Shown here piece by piece: positions 61,001-62,275 of a DNA stretch of 64,000 nt. A program made the translations under genes and the position numbers. The stretch is from contig NW_004797376.1 in the NCBI RefSeq assembly GCF_000002075.1, positions 445,739-509,738 on the forward strand. Reading direction: 5' to 3'. How positions within the stretch are numbered: the first letter of the stretch is position 1; every line of letters starts with the position of its first letter. The DNA comes from Aplysia californica. Lineage: Eukaryota; Mollusca; Gastropoda; Aplysiida; Aplysiidae. Under the pieces are notes generated by a model. The model was not told the origin of the DNA. It ran no database searches and was given only the letters and a program-made list of their open reading frames with translations.

Positions 61001-61922
61001 AAGGGCACTCTCACCAAATATCCGGTTTTCTAGTAAATTCTAGGCTTGTCTTATGCAGGCTGTGCAGGTTGTAGTGAAAATTTCCCCTTGCCAAGCTTAA
61101 CTTGTTGGCATGTTTCGCGGATCGGAGCGTGCATTTAGAGGGAGTGACCGTGCATTTGTACGTCAAAATTATATAGTAAAAAAAAACGTCAGATGACAAA
61201 AGCGTGCGTTTCAGCGGAGCGTGCTTTTGTATGGCTTGCGTTTAGGCAGAGACTACTGTAGATAATTTTTTCTTAAAACGAAACATCTGAACTGCACATT
61301 ACTTTTTGCAACTTTGCACTGAGAAGCTTTGTACAATCTTTTAAAAAATCATTCGCAGTTTTTATATACTCAATCGTTAAGCGGGAGGAAGGGCAGTATC
61401 ATGTTGAAATACTGTGAAACTGTGGGATGTAACTTATTTGCAAAAAGCAAAATTTCAGAAAAAAATATTGTAAATATTACAAAAGCCCATGCGTAAGCCT
61501 TTAATAGCAACTTAAATTTAAAGAAAGCAGCGATTCCAACAAGAATAGGTGAAAAAAGGCAAAGCAAGAGCATCCCTTTTCTAACATTCAAAATGGCAGC
61601 CTTCTATTAGCAACCAAAAAAGTTGATCAATGTAAAACATGGGAGATTATTTCATTTCGCCTTGTCTGACATCCAGATCTAACTAAACAAAATCCCTTCC
61701 ACATACAAATATTTTCATGTTCAGACACTCAAAGTTTGGAATGAAATTTATTGCACCACTTTAGTGAAATTGTCATATGGCACTGACATTATCAATTCTT
61801 ACCTCCACTTTCAAGATGTCAACCTGTTGATCTCTCTCACTATAAGCCCTTGATTCTCTCCAGTCAATAGAGTAGACCAAATTGGGATTGCTGTCCTCAT
61901 CTGTGGCATTCAGCTGTACAAT
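7778..61922 (-). CDS. Large non-classical cadherin (CDH23/PCDH15 class), 3' part, 21 exons
   Basis: Calcium-dependent adhesion receptor of the plasma membrane. Twenty-one minus-strand exons join in consistent phase (3222 nt, 1073 residues plus stop). In product order: partial EC repeat (1-100), complete EC repeats (about 101-202, 202-305, 305-412, 412-524, 524-643), a degenerate EC-like repeat (about 643-749), a membrane-adjacent domain (about 750-852), a transmembrane helix (about 869-890) and a basic-start cytoplasmic tail (891-1073) ending TTDI, a class I PDZ-ligand pattern. Calcium motifs are plain: [35 protein letters not shown] or LDKE five times; DAD-like motifs. No catenin-binding tail, laminin-G or EGF module is seen, so it is not a classical or Fat-type cadherin. 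Domain order and PDZ end fit the cadherin-23, protocadherin-15 and CDHR2 group; the exact orthologue is not decided. The start, signal peptide and earlier EC repeats lie beyond 64000. Confidence 0.93.
8292..8463 (-). repeat. Y retroposon copy
   Basis: On the minus strand it runs from GTTGGCAGGTGCTCAGG through CTCTCCTCCTTCTTTTTT and CACCTAATCTTCGGCAC to a tail ending CGTAAAACGTTTACTAAA. About 170 bp, found nine or more times in this window, always in this orientation. Confidence 0.8.
8583..8753 (-). repeat. Y retroposon copy
   Basis: Same 170 bp unit as 8292-8463, 120 bases away in the same intron (TGTAAAACTTACTAAAAC at its 3' end, GCTCTGGTGTGGTTTGC near its 5' end). Confidence 0.8.
9023..9100 (-). 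CDS. Cadherin exon 20 (cytoplasmic)
   Basis: Phase 2 to 2. Encodes [18 protein letters not shown] and PHSDAS, with an NPxF-like and a tyrosine-containing motif. Acceptor ttctag, donor gtacat. Confidence 0.85.
9101..9929. other. Intron 20-19 left part, nothing recognised
   Basis: Intron sequence between cadherin exon 20 and the 4.1 kb element. AT-rich with a (CAA)n stretch at about 9448-9467. No gene or repeat family recognised. Confidence 0.6.
10933..11020. repeat. (GTGA)n / (ATGA)n microsatellite
   Basis: GAGTGAGTGAGTGAG repeated with small interruptions and passing into GAATGAATGAATG, inside the 4.1 kb transposon. Confidence 0.9.
11493..13043 (-). pseudogene. Decayed DDE-like transposase of the 4.1 kb element
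   Basis: Overlapping minus-strand frames at 12711-13043, 12096-12662, 11930-12193, 11605-11910 and 11493-11777 read as one protein in order. N-terminal cysteine cluster (CPPSCQLNC), then [87 protein letters not shown], and C-terminal [20 protein letters not shown]. The spaced acidic residues in FDL, SDN and the GHTE segment suggest an RNase H-like DDE core. Proteins of this type are, from memory, common and mostly unnamed in invertebrates. At least two frame changes make it non-functional here unless introns are involved. Confidence 0.65.
14045..14476. other. Intron 20-19 right part, nothing recognised
   Basis: Between the 4.1 kb element and cadherin exon 19. No repeat family or coding signal seen. 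Confidence 0.6.
14477..14534 (-). CDS. Cadherin exon 19 (cytoplasmic, 58 nt)
   Basis: Phase 1 to 2. Encodes [18 protein letters not shown] of the cytoplasmic tail. Acceptor tttcag, donor gtaagt. Confidence 0.84.
14655..15095 (-). repeat. Possible LINE 3' end fragment
   Basis: On the minus strand it ends with ATAAATAAACATATTGAATT, a tail style of non-LTR retrotransposons, after about 400 bp of AT-rich sequence with short Cys/Trp-rich coding-like pieces. One copy only; could be unique intron. Confidence 0.3.
15119..15159 (-). CDS. Cadherin exon 18 (juxtamembrane, 41 nt micro-exon)
   Basis: Phase 2 to 1. Encodes [13 protein letters not shown], a basic juxtamembrane stretch. It is far too short to detect by ORF length; it is supported by its acceptor (actcag), its donor (gtaagc) and phase. 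Confidence 0.82.
15251..15921 (+). mobile_element. piggyBac-like miniature element, 671 bp
   Basis: TTAA at both ends with TIRs TTAACACCTATCGGAC and, inverted, TTAACCCCTATGGGAC (14 of 16 match). Carries a 42-codon ORF at 15450-15578 starting [15 protein letters not shown] and rich in D, S and E, which looks like the first residues of a PiggyBac transposase. The rest of the transposase is missing. Confidence 0.75.
15450..15578 (+). pseudogene. N-terminal remnant of a PiggyBac-type transposase
   Basis: [18 protein letters not shown], then acidic [14 protein letters not shown] and a stop. piggyBac transposases commonly begin with such an acidic, serine-rich stretch. No catalytic part follows. 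Confidence 0.5.
16498..16625 (-). CDS. Cadherin exon 17 (transmembrane helix)
   Basis: Phase 0 to 2. About 16 polar residues are followed by [18 protein letters not shown] and YFMI, one clear transmembrane helix, then HNIRR as a positive-inside stop-transfer signal. Acceptor ggtatag follows a long purine/pyrimidine tract; donor gtatgt. Confidence 0.93.
16628..16660. repeat. Poly-A tract next to transmembrane exon
   Basis: More than 20 A on the + strand, then (AT)n. Read on the minus strand it is a T-rich tract immediately upstream of the acceptor of exon 17. Confidence 0.9.
16822..16891 (-). CDS. Cadherin exon 16 (membrane-adjacent helix)
   Basis: Phase 2 to 0. Encodes [18 protein letters not shown], a charged helix that closes the membrane-adjacent domain. 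Acceptor ttacag, donor gttaga. Confidence 0.8.
16892..17290. other. Intron between exons 15 and 16, nothing recognised
   Basis: 399 bp intron without a repeat match elsewhere in the window or coding signal. Confidence 0.7.
17291..17356 (-). CDS. Cadherin exon 15 (membrane-adjacent domain)
   Basis: Phase 2 to 2, only 66 nt. Encodes [17 protein letters not shown], an edge-strand pattern of the membrane-adjacent domain. Acceptor tttcag is good; donor gtgtgt is weak. Confidence 0.75.
17459..17889 (+). mobile_element. 430 bp TIR element family A, copy 3
   Basis: Starts TGTGAGGCAGCGTGGTGG, ends ATTCCATTACGCCTCACA. Collinear with 4912-5366 along its length (GAGATATTTGCAAAAGAAGG, GTAAAATTAATGAGAAAAT). 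Confidence 0.88.
17890..18842. repeat. Intron stretch with (GT)n, poly-C and (CA)n runs
   Basis: Mostly unique intron. Simple repeats: GT-rich about 18205-18262, poly-C about 18514-18530 followed by (CA)n to 18545. No coding signal. Confidence 0.7.
18843..19028. mobile_element. Possible pogo-like miniature element
   Basis: Right end inverted reads TATAGTGGAGGCTGCTTACC; left end TACAATGTGGCCCTCTCAAG is a weak partner. Interior AAACCCGGCTAAACCGAAG matches the style of the other pogo-like elements. Confidence 0.4.
19085..19151 (-). mobile_element. hAT-like terminal fragment
   Basis: Inverted, the end reads CAGGGGTTACCAAACTACGG then CCCGGGGGCC, a pattern common at hAT-element ends, followed outside by CTCTACCA as a possible 8 bp target. 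The second end was not found. Confidence 0.4.
19239..19322 (-). CDS. Cadherin exon 14 (membrane-adjacent domain)
   Basis: Phase 2 to 2, 84 nt. Encodes [18 protein letters not shown] followed by NQDRSVDGS. Acceptor tttcag, donor gtgaga. Short, but both sites and both phases agree with the neighbours. Confidence 0.8.
19855..20025 (-). repeat. Y retroposon copy inside family A element
   Basis: Matches 8292-8463: minus-strand tail TGCAGTTGCGAGCGCTGT and upstream CACCTCTAATCTTCTGGCG. Inserted in family A copy 4. Confidence 0.8.
20069..20964. mobile_element. hAT-like TIR element, about 0.9 kb
   Basis: Ends CAGACCTGCCGCTCA and, inverted, CAGACCTGCCACTCA. Subterminal parts are both rich in the AAATTGGGAT / AAATCGGGAT theme. 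No transposase. The short CAG-start TIR and middle size suggest hAT, but an 8 bp target duplication is not clean. Confidence 0.6.
21064..22864. other. Long intron stretch, nothing clearly recognised
   Basis: About 1.8 kb of AT-rich intron between exons 13 and 14. A weak tRNA-like segment near 21610-21675 is the only structure noticed. No ORF with codon-like composition. Confidence 0.5.
22866..23392 (-). repeat. tRNA-derived SINE, family Z, full length
   Basis: Minus-strand head at 23391-23318 with A box TGGCCAAGAGG and B-box region GGTCCCGGGTTCTAACC. The body runs through CACACCCCTGGTCTTATGG and GATCCCCTGGTGGTCTAAAA to GGGCAAAATTC. The 3' tail ATGACCTAATGCAGTTGCAA then ACGCCGTAAAATACTTA is the same tail as the Y retroposons. 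Confidence 0.8.
23393..24077. other. Intron, nothing recognised
   Basis: No family match in the window, no coding signal. Confidence 0.5.
24078..24483 (-). mobile_element. 430 bp TIR element family A, copy 5
   Basis: Inverted relative to copies 1-4. Ends GTGAAATCAGGTGCTCGTCA and AAGCGCCTGATTCCACCATG. Interior complementary to copy 1 (CAAATATCTTGACTTCTATT). Confidence 0.85.
24554..25367. mobile_element. Pogo-like TIR element (ATAACGAG family), copy 2
   Basis: TIRs TACAGTGGAATCCTGTTAT and AAATGGACTCCACTGTA. Interior collinear with 6283-7109, for example GAGAAGTGAGAGGCATGG and CAACTCGCGTGTTTGTCTG. 814 bp. Confidence 0.85.
25490..25578 (-). CDS. Cadherin exon 13 (membrane-adjacent domain)
   Basis: Phase 0 to 2. 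Encodes [18 protein letters not shown], the opening strand and helix pattern I associate with the membrane-adjacent domain of cadherin-23-like proteins. Acceptor cgacag, donor gtcagt. Confidence 0.8.
25579..26441. other. Intron between exons 12 and 13, nothing recognised
   Basis: 863 bp, AT-rich; no repeat family match or coding signal. Confidence 0.6.
26442..26684 (-). CDS. Cadherin exon 12 (degenerate last EC-like repeat)
   Basis: Phase 0 to 0, 81 residues. The strand pattern fits an EC fold ([14 protein letters not shown] near the end), but there is no LDRE, no FxID turn and no DxNDNxP linker. This is expected for the repeat next to a membrane-adjacent domain, which needs no further calcium linker. 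Confidence 0.85.
27119..28089. mobile_element. Pogo-like TIR element (CTAAACGC family), copy 1
   Basis: Right end inverted reads TACAGTAGTCTCCGCCTAAA then CGCACGATCC. The left end, TACATGAGCTTCCCACCTAA, is a mutated form of the same TIR. Interior matches 59886-61260 in the same direction with strand exchanged (ACTACAACCTGCACA, CATAAGACAAGCCTAG). A (TA)n tract has grown within it. Confidence 0.75.
27919..28002. repeat. (TA)n microsatellite
   Basis: About 80 bases of near-perfect TA, within the 27119-28089 element. Confidence 0.95.
28156..28240. repeat. (GT)n microsatellite
   Basis: About 85 bases of near-perfect GT with one CGTG interruption, just beyond the end of the 27119-28089 element. 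Confidence 0.95.
28268..28333. repeat. Palindromic GGCCTAAATAAGG repeat, copy 1
   Basis: A central segment GGTAAGGGAGGGGGGTTTAG is flanked by TGGCCTAAATAA on the left and its inverse TTATTTAGGCCA on the right, with an outer ATTTAGGCCACA. A 34-base identical core recurs at 31755-31788. Confidence 0.8.
28334..30044. other. Intron stretch rich in AGATCT motifs
   Basis: No gene. AGATCT occurs many times here (for example near 28743, 29209, 29453, 29523, 29823), often as TAGATCTAGATCTA, and (TAG)n lies at about 28750-28770. Weak tRNA-like pieces near 28850 are not convincing. Confidence 0.5.
30045..30786. repeat. Fold-back repeat built of GTGGACCCCGGGGTC units
   Basis: The left arm carries about eight units of GGTGGACCCCGGGGTCACC then GTAGTGAAATAAGTAG. 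From about 30475 the same units run in inverse (CTACTTATTTCACTACG then GGGTCCACC), about six times. Outer ends pair: GGATAGGTGGAC at 30045 and GTCCGCCTATCC ending 30786. The whole can form one long hairpin. Confidence 0.85.
30787..31754. other. Intron with CA/CT-rich simple repeat
   Basis: A stretch of CACACA and CTCTCT at about 31495-31625 gives several long but spurious ORFs. Otherwise unique AT-rich intron. Confidence 0.6.
31755..31806. repeat. GGCCTAAATAAGG repeat, copy 2
   Basis: Contains the 34-base core identical to 28287-28320, then a second GGCCTAAATAAGGTCACC in direct orientation. The two loci lie 3.47 kb apart in the same intron. Confidence 0.8.
31862..32895. mobile_element. TTAA-flanked TIR element abutting exon 11
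   Basis: Left TTAACTCATTCGCTACG; right inverted TTAAAAACTCATTCGCTACG. TTAA at each end fits piggyBac-type targeting. About 1.03 kb, no transposase. GC-rich left end (CCGAGCCGTGGGGGGCGG). Its right end lies about 20 bp from the splice donor of cadherin exon 11. Confidence 0.65.
32915..33225 (-). CDS. Cadherin exon 11 (EC repeat end and altered linker)
   Basis: Phase 1 to 0, 311 nt. Encodes [27 protein letters not shown] and a linker [10 protein letters not shown] in place of DVNDNxP. An extra segment rich in acidic residues ([11 protein letters not shown]) sits between the last two strands. Donor gtaaga lies about 20 bp from a TTAA-flanked repeat. Confidence 0.9.
33226..34182. other. Intron, nothing recognised
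   Basis: AT-rich intron after exon 11 (in gene order, before it). ORFs of 60-90 codons here overlap on both strands and resemble nothing known to me. Confidence 0.5.
34183..34363 (-). repeat. Y retroposon copy
   Basis: Minus-strand unit from GGTTGGCAGGTGCTCTG through CTCCCCTTCTTTTTTC to TGCAAGTACCGTAAAACACT. Collinear with 8292-8463. Confidence 0.8.
34364..36454. other. Intron with an 88 bp direct duplication
   Basis: No gene. The segments 35842-35929 and 36365-36452 are near-identical and in direct orientation (TTTCTTGCAAATA, then CACTTTAATTC and ATATCAGGACAA, then AAGACTGGTT / ATGACTGGTT), 523 bases apart. Confidence 0.65.
36461..36918 (+). mobile_element. 430 bp TIR element family A, copy 6
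   Basis: Starts near GTCACAAAACGGAAGAATC then AGGCGCTATTCAATT, ends TTGACGAGCGCCCGATTTTA. Interior collinear with copies 1-4. Ends only 145 bp from cadherin exon 10. Confidence 0.83.
37063..37282 (-). CDS. Cadherin exon 10 (EC linker and next repeat)
   Basis: Phase 0 to 1. Encodes [13 protein letters not shown], the linker [10 protein letters not shown] and [16 protein letters not shown]. The donor gtctag is off consensus; it is chosen because it keeps phase with the next exon. Confidence 0.89.
37412..38215 (-). mobile_element. LINE 3' end (non-LTR retrotransposon, CR1/L2-like group)
   Basis: Minus-strand pieces read as the end of a reverse-transcriptase protein: [16 protein letters not shown], then [18 protein letters not shown] then [20 protein letters not shown], then further C-terminal codons. 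The [15 protein letters not shown] motif is typical of this LINE group. The 3' end is GAGCGCTATATAAATGTCAT then (TTA)n. Strongly 5' truncated and frame-shifted; dead copy. Confidence 0.8.
38467..39318. mobile_element. Pogo-like TIR element (GTAAGACGG family), copy 1
   Basis: TIRs TACAGTCGAACCTGTGTAAG and, inverted, TACAGTCGAACCCTCTATGC, TA at each end. Interior repeats the GTGGCCGTCTTA theme. 852 bp. Related to 42822-43721 and 7547-7725. Confidence 0.82.
39319..40044. other. Intron, nothing recognised
   Basis: AT-rich; no repeat match or coding signal. Confidence 0.5.
40045..40257 (+). mobile_element. LINE 3' fragment (ORF2 C-terminus)
   Basis: Reads [11 protein letters not shown], then, after a frame change, [19 protein letters not shown] and [14 protein letters not shown] with a stop at 40233-40235. 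The GRxRxRWEDNIxEWTG and AEDRxRW motifs are the usual C-terminus of a widespread animal LINE type. A short AAGAAGAGAGAAG tail follows. Heavily 5' truncated. Confidence 0.72.
40258..40640 (-). repeat. tRNA-derived SINE, family Z, lacking its tail
   Basis: Head at 40640-40560: ATAGTCTAGAGG A-box-like and GTCCCGGGTTTGAATCA B-box-like. The body matches 22960-23390 (CACACCCCTGGTCTTTAGG, CCATGGTGGTCTAAAAA, GGGCAAAATTC). The shared 3' tail is absent; a plus-strand LINE end meets it at 40257. Confidence 0.78.
40892..41089 (-). CDS. Cadherin exon 9 (EC repeat)
   Basis: Phase 0 to 0, 198 nt. Encodes [30 protein letters not shown] and PLDKET, that is the DxD, turn and LDKE motifs of one EC repeat. Acceptor ctttag, donor gtaagt. 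Confidence 0.9.
41140..41765. repeat. 35 bp minisatellite
   Basis: Unit ACACAATGATGCTCTCTCAC then ACAGATCAGTAAAAG (35 bases). Six to eight near-perfect tandem units lie at about 41300-41590, with diverged units of 27-35 bases on both sides. Begins about 60 bp from cadherin exon 9. Confidence 0.93.
42165..42226. repeat. (TAA)n tail of SINE
   Basis: About 20 TAA units, at the 3' end of the minus-strand SINE that follows. Confidence 0.95.
42227..42476 (-). repeat. SINE family M, 5' truncated copy
   Basis: Matches the body of 60012-60366: GAGCGGGAATATGCGGTAT at its 3' side, CTATAGACAGCGAAAGATC, CCCAGGTGGGAATGAG, then AAAGCACTTTACACAAATTT. The tRNA head is missing; it stops near AAGGACTAAAAG. 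Confidence 0.8.
42822..43721. mobile_element. Pogo-like TIR element (GTAAGACGG family), copy 2
   Basis: TIRs TACAGTCGAACCTGTGTAAG and, inverted, TACAGTCGAACCTGCCTTAA. 900 bp. Interior CGTTTTATACAGGT and TTTTACACAGGTTTCCGT resemble the ends of 38467-39318. Confidence 0.82.
43722..44223. other. Intron, nothing recognised
   Basis: Includes a short (CA)n at 44161-44175. No coding signal. Confidence 0.5.
44224..44356 (-). CDS. Cadherin exon 8 (EC repeat end, altered linker)
   Basis: Phase 2 to 0. Encodes [15 protein letters not shown] and then a linker reading HDENLFDP rather than DxNDNxP, followed by the start of the next repeat. Donor gttggt is weak but phase-correct. Confidence 0.86.
44399..44563 (-). 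repeat. Y retroposon copy
   Basis: Unit GCTCTGATGTGGTTTGC to TTGCAAGTGCCATAAAACCC on the minus strand; collinear with 8292-8463. Confidence 0.75.
44940..45385 (-). repeat. Y retroposon copies, broken and overlapping
   Basis: A piece at about 44976-45025 (GCAGACCGCACCAAACC) and a fuller piece at about 45240-45385 (AGTGTGGAAGATTAGAGG, AAGGAGCAAACCACAG). Two CTGCCCGCA segments at 45163 and 45224 lie in opposite orientation between them. Confidence 0.55.
45531..47066 (-). mobile_element. Tc1-type DNA transposon, 1536 bp, decayed
   Basis: TIRs TACTGACGAGCAAAAGAA then AGTGGGCA at the left and, inverted, TACTGGCGAGCAAAAGAA then AGTGGGCA at the right: 28 bases with one difference. TA lies immediately outside both ends (45529-45530 and 47067-47068), the Tc1/mariner target. 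Length and one transposase gene are typical. Sits in the intron between cadherin exons 7 and 8. Confidence 0.93.
45736..46746 (-). pseudogene. Tc1-like transposase, broken (about 337 codons)
   Basis: Cut-and-paste transposase of the Tc1 group. Begins [16 protein letters not shown]; helix-turn-helix segment [16 protein letters not shown]; second HTH near [19 protein letters not shown]; catalytic region [30 protein letters not shown], and the glutamate in [10 protein letters not shown], giving a DD34E-type spacing. Ends [13 protein letters not shown]. The longest intact frame is 45983-46657. A one-base shift after codon 17 or so (about 46700), another near 45993, and an in-frame TAA after IPQLQQ (about 45846) inactivate it. 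FSDES at the first catalytic site has become FSDKS. Confidence 0.92.
47067..47323. other. Intron flank leading into gap
   Basis: Poly-C at 47082-47094, then GTGTGT-rich sequence reaching the N run. No coding signal. Confidence 0.6.
47324..47521. other. Assembly gap (198 N)
   Basis: Run of N with GTGAGTGTGTGGGG on the left and (AG)n on the right, so the gap is inside a microsatellite. Confidence 1.
47522..48125. repeat. Complex (AG)n / (ACAG)n / (AGAGAC)n microsatellite
   Basis: (AG)n at 47522-47551, then at about 47715-48125 purine-rich arrays, including a clean ACAG tract at about 47824-47875 and (ACAAACAGAG)n after it. Gives long low-complexity ORFs on both strands that are not genes. Confidence 0.95.
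48131..48820. other. Intron with GCAGAATTTT short repeats
   Basis: TTGCAGAATTTTGCAGAATT at about 48625-48660; a similar cluster lies at 49954-49985. No gene. Confidence 0.5.
48821..49075 (-). repeat. Y retroposon copy with internal insertion
   Basis: The 3' tail part (TGCAGTTGCAAGCACCGT inverse) at 48830-48870 and the rest (ACAAGAGAGTGACAAACAT) from 48987 are separated by about 115 bases of other sequence. Confidence 0.65.
49076..50202. other. Intron, nothing clearly recognised
   Basis: Poly-G at about 49841-49850, GCAGAATTTTTGCAGAAC repeats near 49955. No coding signal. Confidence 0.5.
50203..50335 (+). repeat. SINE family M, 3' truncated copy
   Basis: tRNA-like head GGCCTTGGTAGTCTAGTGG, then the conserved body GTTGTGTCCTTGGAAAAGG and CACTTTACACAAATTTTC; the rest of the body is absent. 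Confidence 0.75.
50482..50570 (-). CDS. Cadherin exon 7 (EC repeat middle)
   Basis: Phase 0 to 2, 89 nt. Encodes [18 protein letters not shown], the conserved FxIDPxSGxI turn. The LDRE motif expected next is replaced by LLNLSG, so one calcium ligand of this repeat is altered. Donor gtacat. Confidence 0.86.
50832..51754. mobile_element. Pogo/Tigger-like miniature element, copy 2
   Basis: TIRs TACAGTGGAACTCGGATT and, inverted, TACAGTTTGAACTCGGATTC. Shares interior with 1255-1899 (AATTACAGTCACCGAG, GTTTCAACTGAGAGG) but is about 280 bases longer. Confidence 0.78.
51980..52140 (-). repeat. LINE-type tail with (TAA)n
   Basis: (TAA)n at 51983-52036 followed by AATGAATTTATAATGCGCCA and GAAAGTGCTCCGCGGTGC; inverted this is GGCGCATTATAAATTCATT then (ATT)n, the same tail style as 37412-37450. 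Confidence 0.55.
52289..52877. mobile_element. TIR element, about 590 bp, next to exon 6
   Basis: Left TGTGCCTAAAGAAAGGTACC then AAAAGTCG; right inverted TGTGCCTAGAGAAAGGTACC then AAAAGTCG: 28 bases with one difference. No coding capacity. The right end is 39 bp from the donor of cadherin exon 6. Superfamily unknown; such recent-looking TIRs imply late activity. Confidence 0.82.
52917..53041 (-). CDS. Cadherin exon 6 (EC repeat start)
   Basis: Phase 1 to 0, 125 nt. Encodes a strand ending in [18 protein letters not shown], the DAD calcium motif and the following strand. Acceptor tattag, donor gtaagt. Confidence 0.87.
53042..54206. other. Intron, nothing clearly recognised
   Basis: A possible tRNA-like piece (TTAGCCGAGTGGGCGACG, about 53166-53183) was seen but has no clear B box. 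A GC-rich spot at 53901-53965 is of unknown nature. Confidence 0.45.
54207..54590 (+). repeat. tRNA-derived SINE, single copy in window
   Basis: Head GGGGCTCAGTAGCTCAACAG with B-box-like GGTTCAGAGTTTGGTCTCC, then a body of about 300 bases with GATCTCTTGGTGGTTCTAAC. Limits unsure because no second copy is present. Confidence 0.55.
54792..54957 (-). CDS. Cadherin exon 5 (EC repeat end and linker)
   Basis: Phase 0 to 1. Starts [14 protein letters not shown], which continues the previous exon's FRINPIT to give the usual INPxTG turn, and ends with linker [10 protein letters not shown]. Donor gtatgt. Confidence 0.93.
54997..55063. repeat. (CA)n microsatellite
   Basis: About 65 bases of perfect CA beginning about 40 bp before (in gene direction) cadherin exon 5. 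Confidence 0.97.
55399..56507. mobile_element. piggyBac-like element carrying a family A insertion
   Basis: TTAA at both ends: TTAACACGTTGACTGCC and, inverted, TTAACCCCTTCTGTGCC. Minus the 55915-56356 insertion it is about 670 bp, like the 671 bp element at 15251-15921. An acidic coding-like piece ([16 protein letters not shown]) at about 55713-55760 recalls a PiggyBac transposase N-terminus. Confidence 0.6.
55915..56356 (-). mobile_element. 430 bp TIR element family A, copy 7
   Basis: Starts ATCGTGGTGAAATCAGGCGC, ends AGAGCGCCTGATTCTACCAC. Same orientation as copy 5. Inserted within the TTAA-flanked element. Confidence 0.87.
56549..56567. repeat. Poly-G run
   Basis: About 19 G in a row, shortly after the piggyBac-like element. 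Confidence 0.95.
56769..57070 (-). CDS. Cadherin exon 4 (EC repeat and linker)
   Basis: Phase 1 to 0, 302 nt. Carries [17 protein letters not shown], the linker DSNDNDP and [15 protein letters not shown], so it spans the end of one EC repeat and most of the next. Donor gtaagt. Confidence 0.93.
57071..57795. other. Intron between exons 3 and 4
   Basis: The stretch 57215-57490 is GC-richer than its surroundings, with GGGCAGGTACC at 57231 and GGGTACCTG at 57269, and may be a repeat; no second copy here. No coding signal. Confidence 0.5.
57796..57993 (-). CDS. Cadherin exon 3 (EC linker and repeat start)
   Basis: Phase 1 to 1, 198 nt. Carries the linker EDVNDNAP and then [13 protein letters not shown], the DAD calcium motif of the next repeat. 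Acceptor catcag, donor gtatgg. Confidence 0.92.
57994..58563. other. Intron between exons 2 and 3, nothing recognised
   Basis: 570 bp AT-rich intron. Confidence 0.7.
58564..58705 (-). CDS. Cadherin exon 2 (EC repeat, second half)
   Basis: Phase 0 to 1. Begins [14 protein letters not shown] and carries LDREC, the calcium-coordinating LDRE motif, then the strand before the next linker. Acceptor ttctcag, donor gtgagg. Confidence 0.9.
59261..59564. mobile_element. TTAA-flanked miniature element, 304 bp
   Basis: Ends TTAACTCTTTAAGCCC and, inverted, TTAACTCTTTGAACCCC, with TTAA at each side as in piggyBac-type insertions. Internal GACGCTCCCAGCGTCC and GGATGCTCCCAGCCTCCG are two short hairpins in tandem. 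Confidence 0.75.
59886..61260. mobile_element. Pogo-like TIR element (CTAAACGC family), copy 2
   Basis: TIRs TACAGTAGTCTCCGCCTAAA then CGCA and, inverted, TACAGTAGTCTCTGCCTAAA then CGCA. 1375 bp including a later SINE at 60012-60366, so about 1.0 kb without it, like the 971 bp copy at 27119-28089. Confidence 0.87.
60012..60366 (-). repeat. SINE family M, full length with target duplication
   Basis: Flanked by CGTTATTA at 60004-60011 and 60367-60374. Minus-strand head GGCGTCGGTGGACTAGTGG with B box GGGTTCGAATCCCG; body GTCCTTGGGAAAGGCAC and ACCCAGGTGGAAATGGG; 3' end GCGCTATATAAATGCAAT then (TTA)n. It contains a 64-codon minus-to-plus ORF that is only SINE sequence. Confidence 0.9.
61261..61802. 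other. Intron, nothing recognised
   Basis: AT-rich, directly 3' (in gene order) of the first exon in the window. Confidence 0.6.
61803..61922 (-). CDS. Cadherin exon 1 of window (EC repeat, partial)
   Basis: Phase 0 to 0, 40 residues, acceptor cag and donor gtaaga. Encodes the [18 protein letters not shown] stretch, the DxD/NPNLVYSI pattern of an EC repeat after the linker. This is the most 5' exon I can find; the rest of the repeat's N-terminal strand must come from an exon upstream of 64000. Confidence 0.88.
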
Positions 61923-61944
61923 CTGGGTGAAATTAAAGGTTTAT

Positions 61945-62275
61945 AATAAATAATAGATAGCATTTGTATTGTACAAATTCCCGCTCAACTGCAAGCTCGA
62001 TGCATTTTACAATCTATTTATTACCCCAGCAGACCTGATAGCATTCTCAAATAATGTAAACTTCCTGGGAAGCATACAGTATAAGCAGCCATTTTAGAGA
62101 CGTTAAAACACTAAGATACTGTCTATGACCTGGTACCCATTCACATCTGTGTAAAGAGAGGAAAATTTGTGTGAAGTGCCTTTTCCAAGGACACAATGCC
62201 GGGCCTGAGCCTTGAACCCCCGAACTCATAATCTCATAATTACAAGTGCGGTAGCCTAACCACCAGTGGCAGTGA
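61945..62275 (-). repeat. SINE family M, older copy
   Basis: Same order as 60012-60366 (head near CACTGGTGGTTAGGCTACC, body AAAGGCACTTCACACAAAT, tail GGGAATTTGTACAATACAAA then TAT/TTA-rich) but with more differences. Confidence 0.78.
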
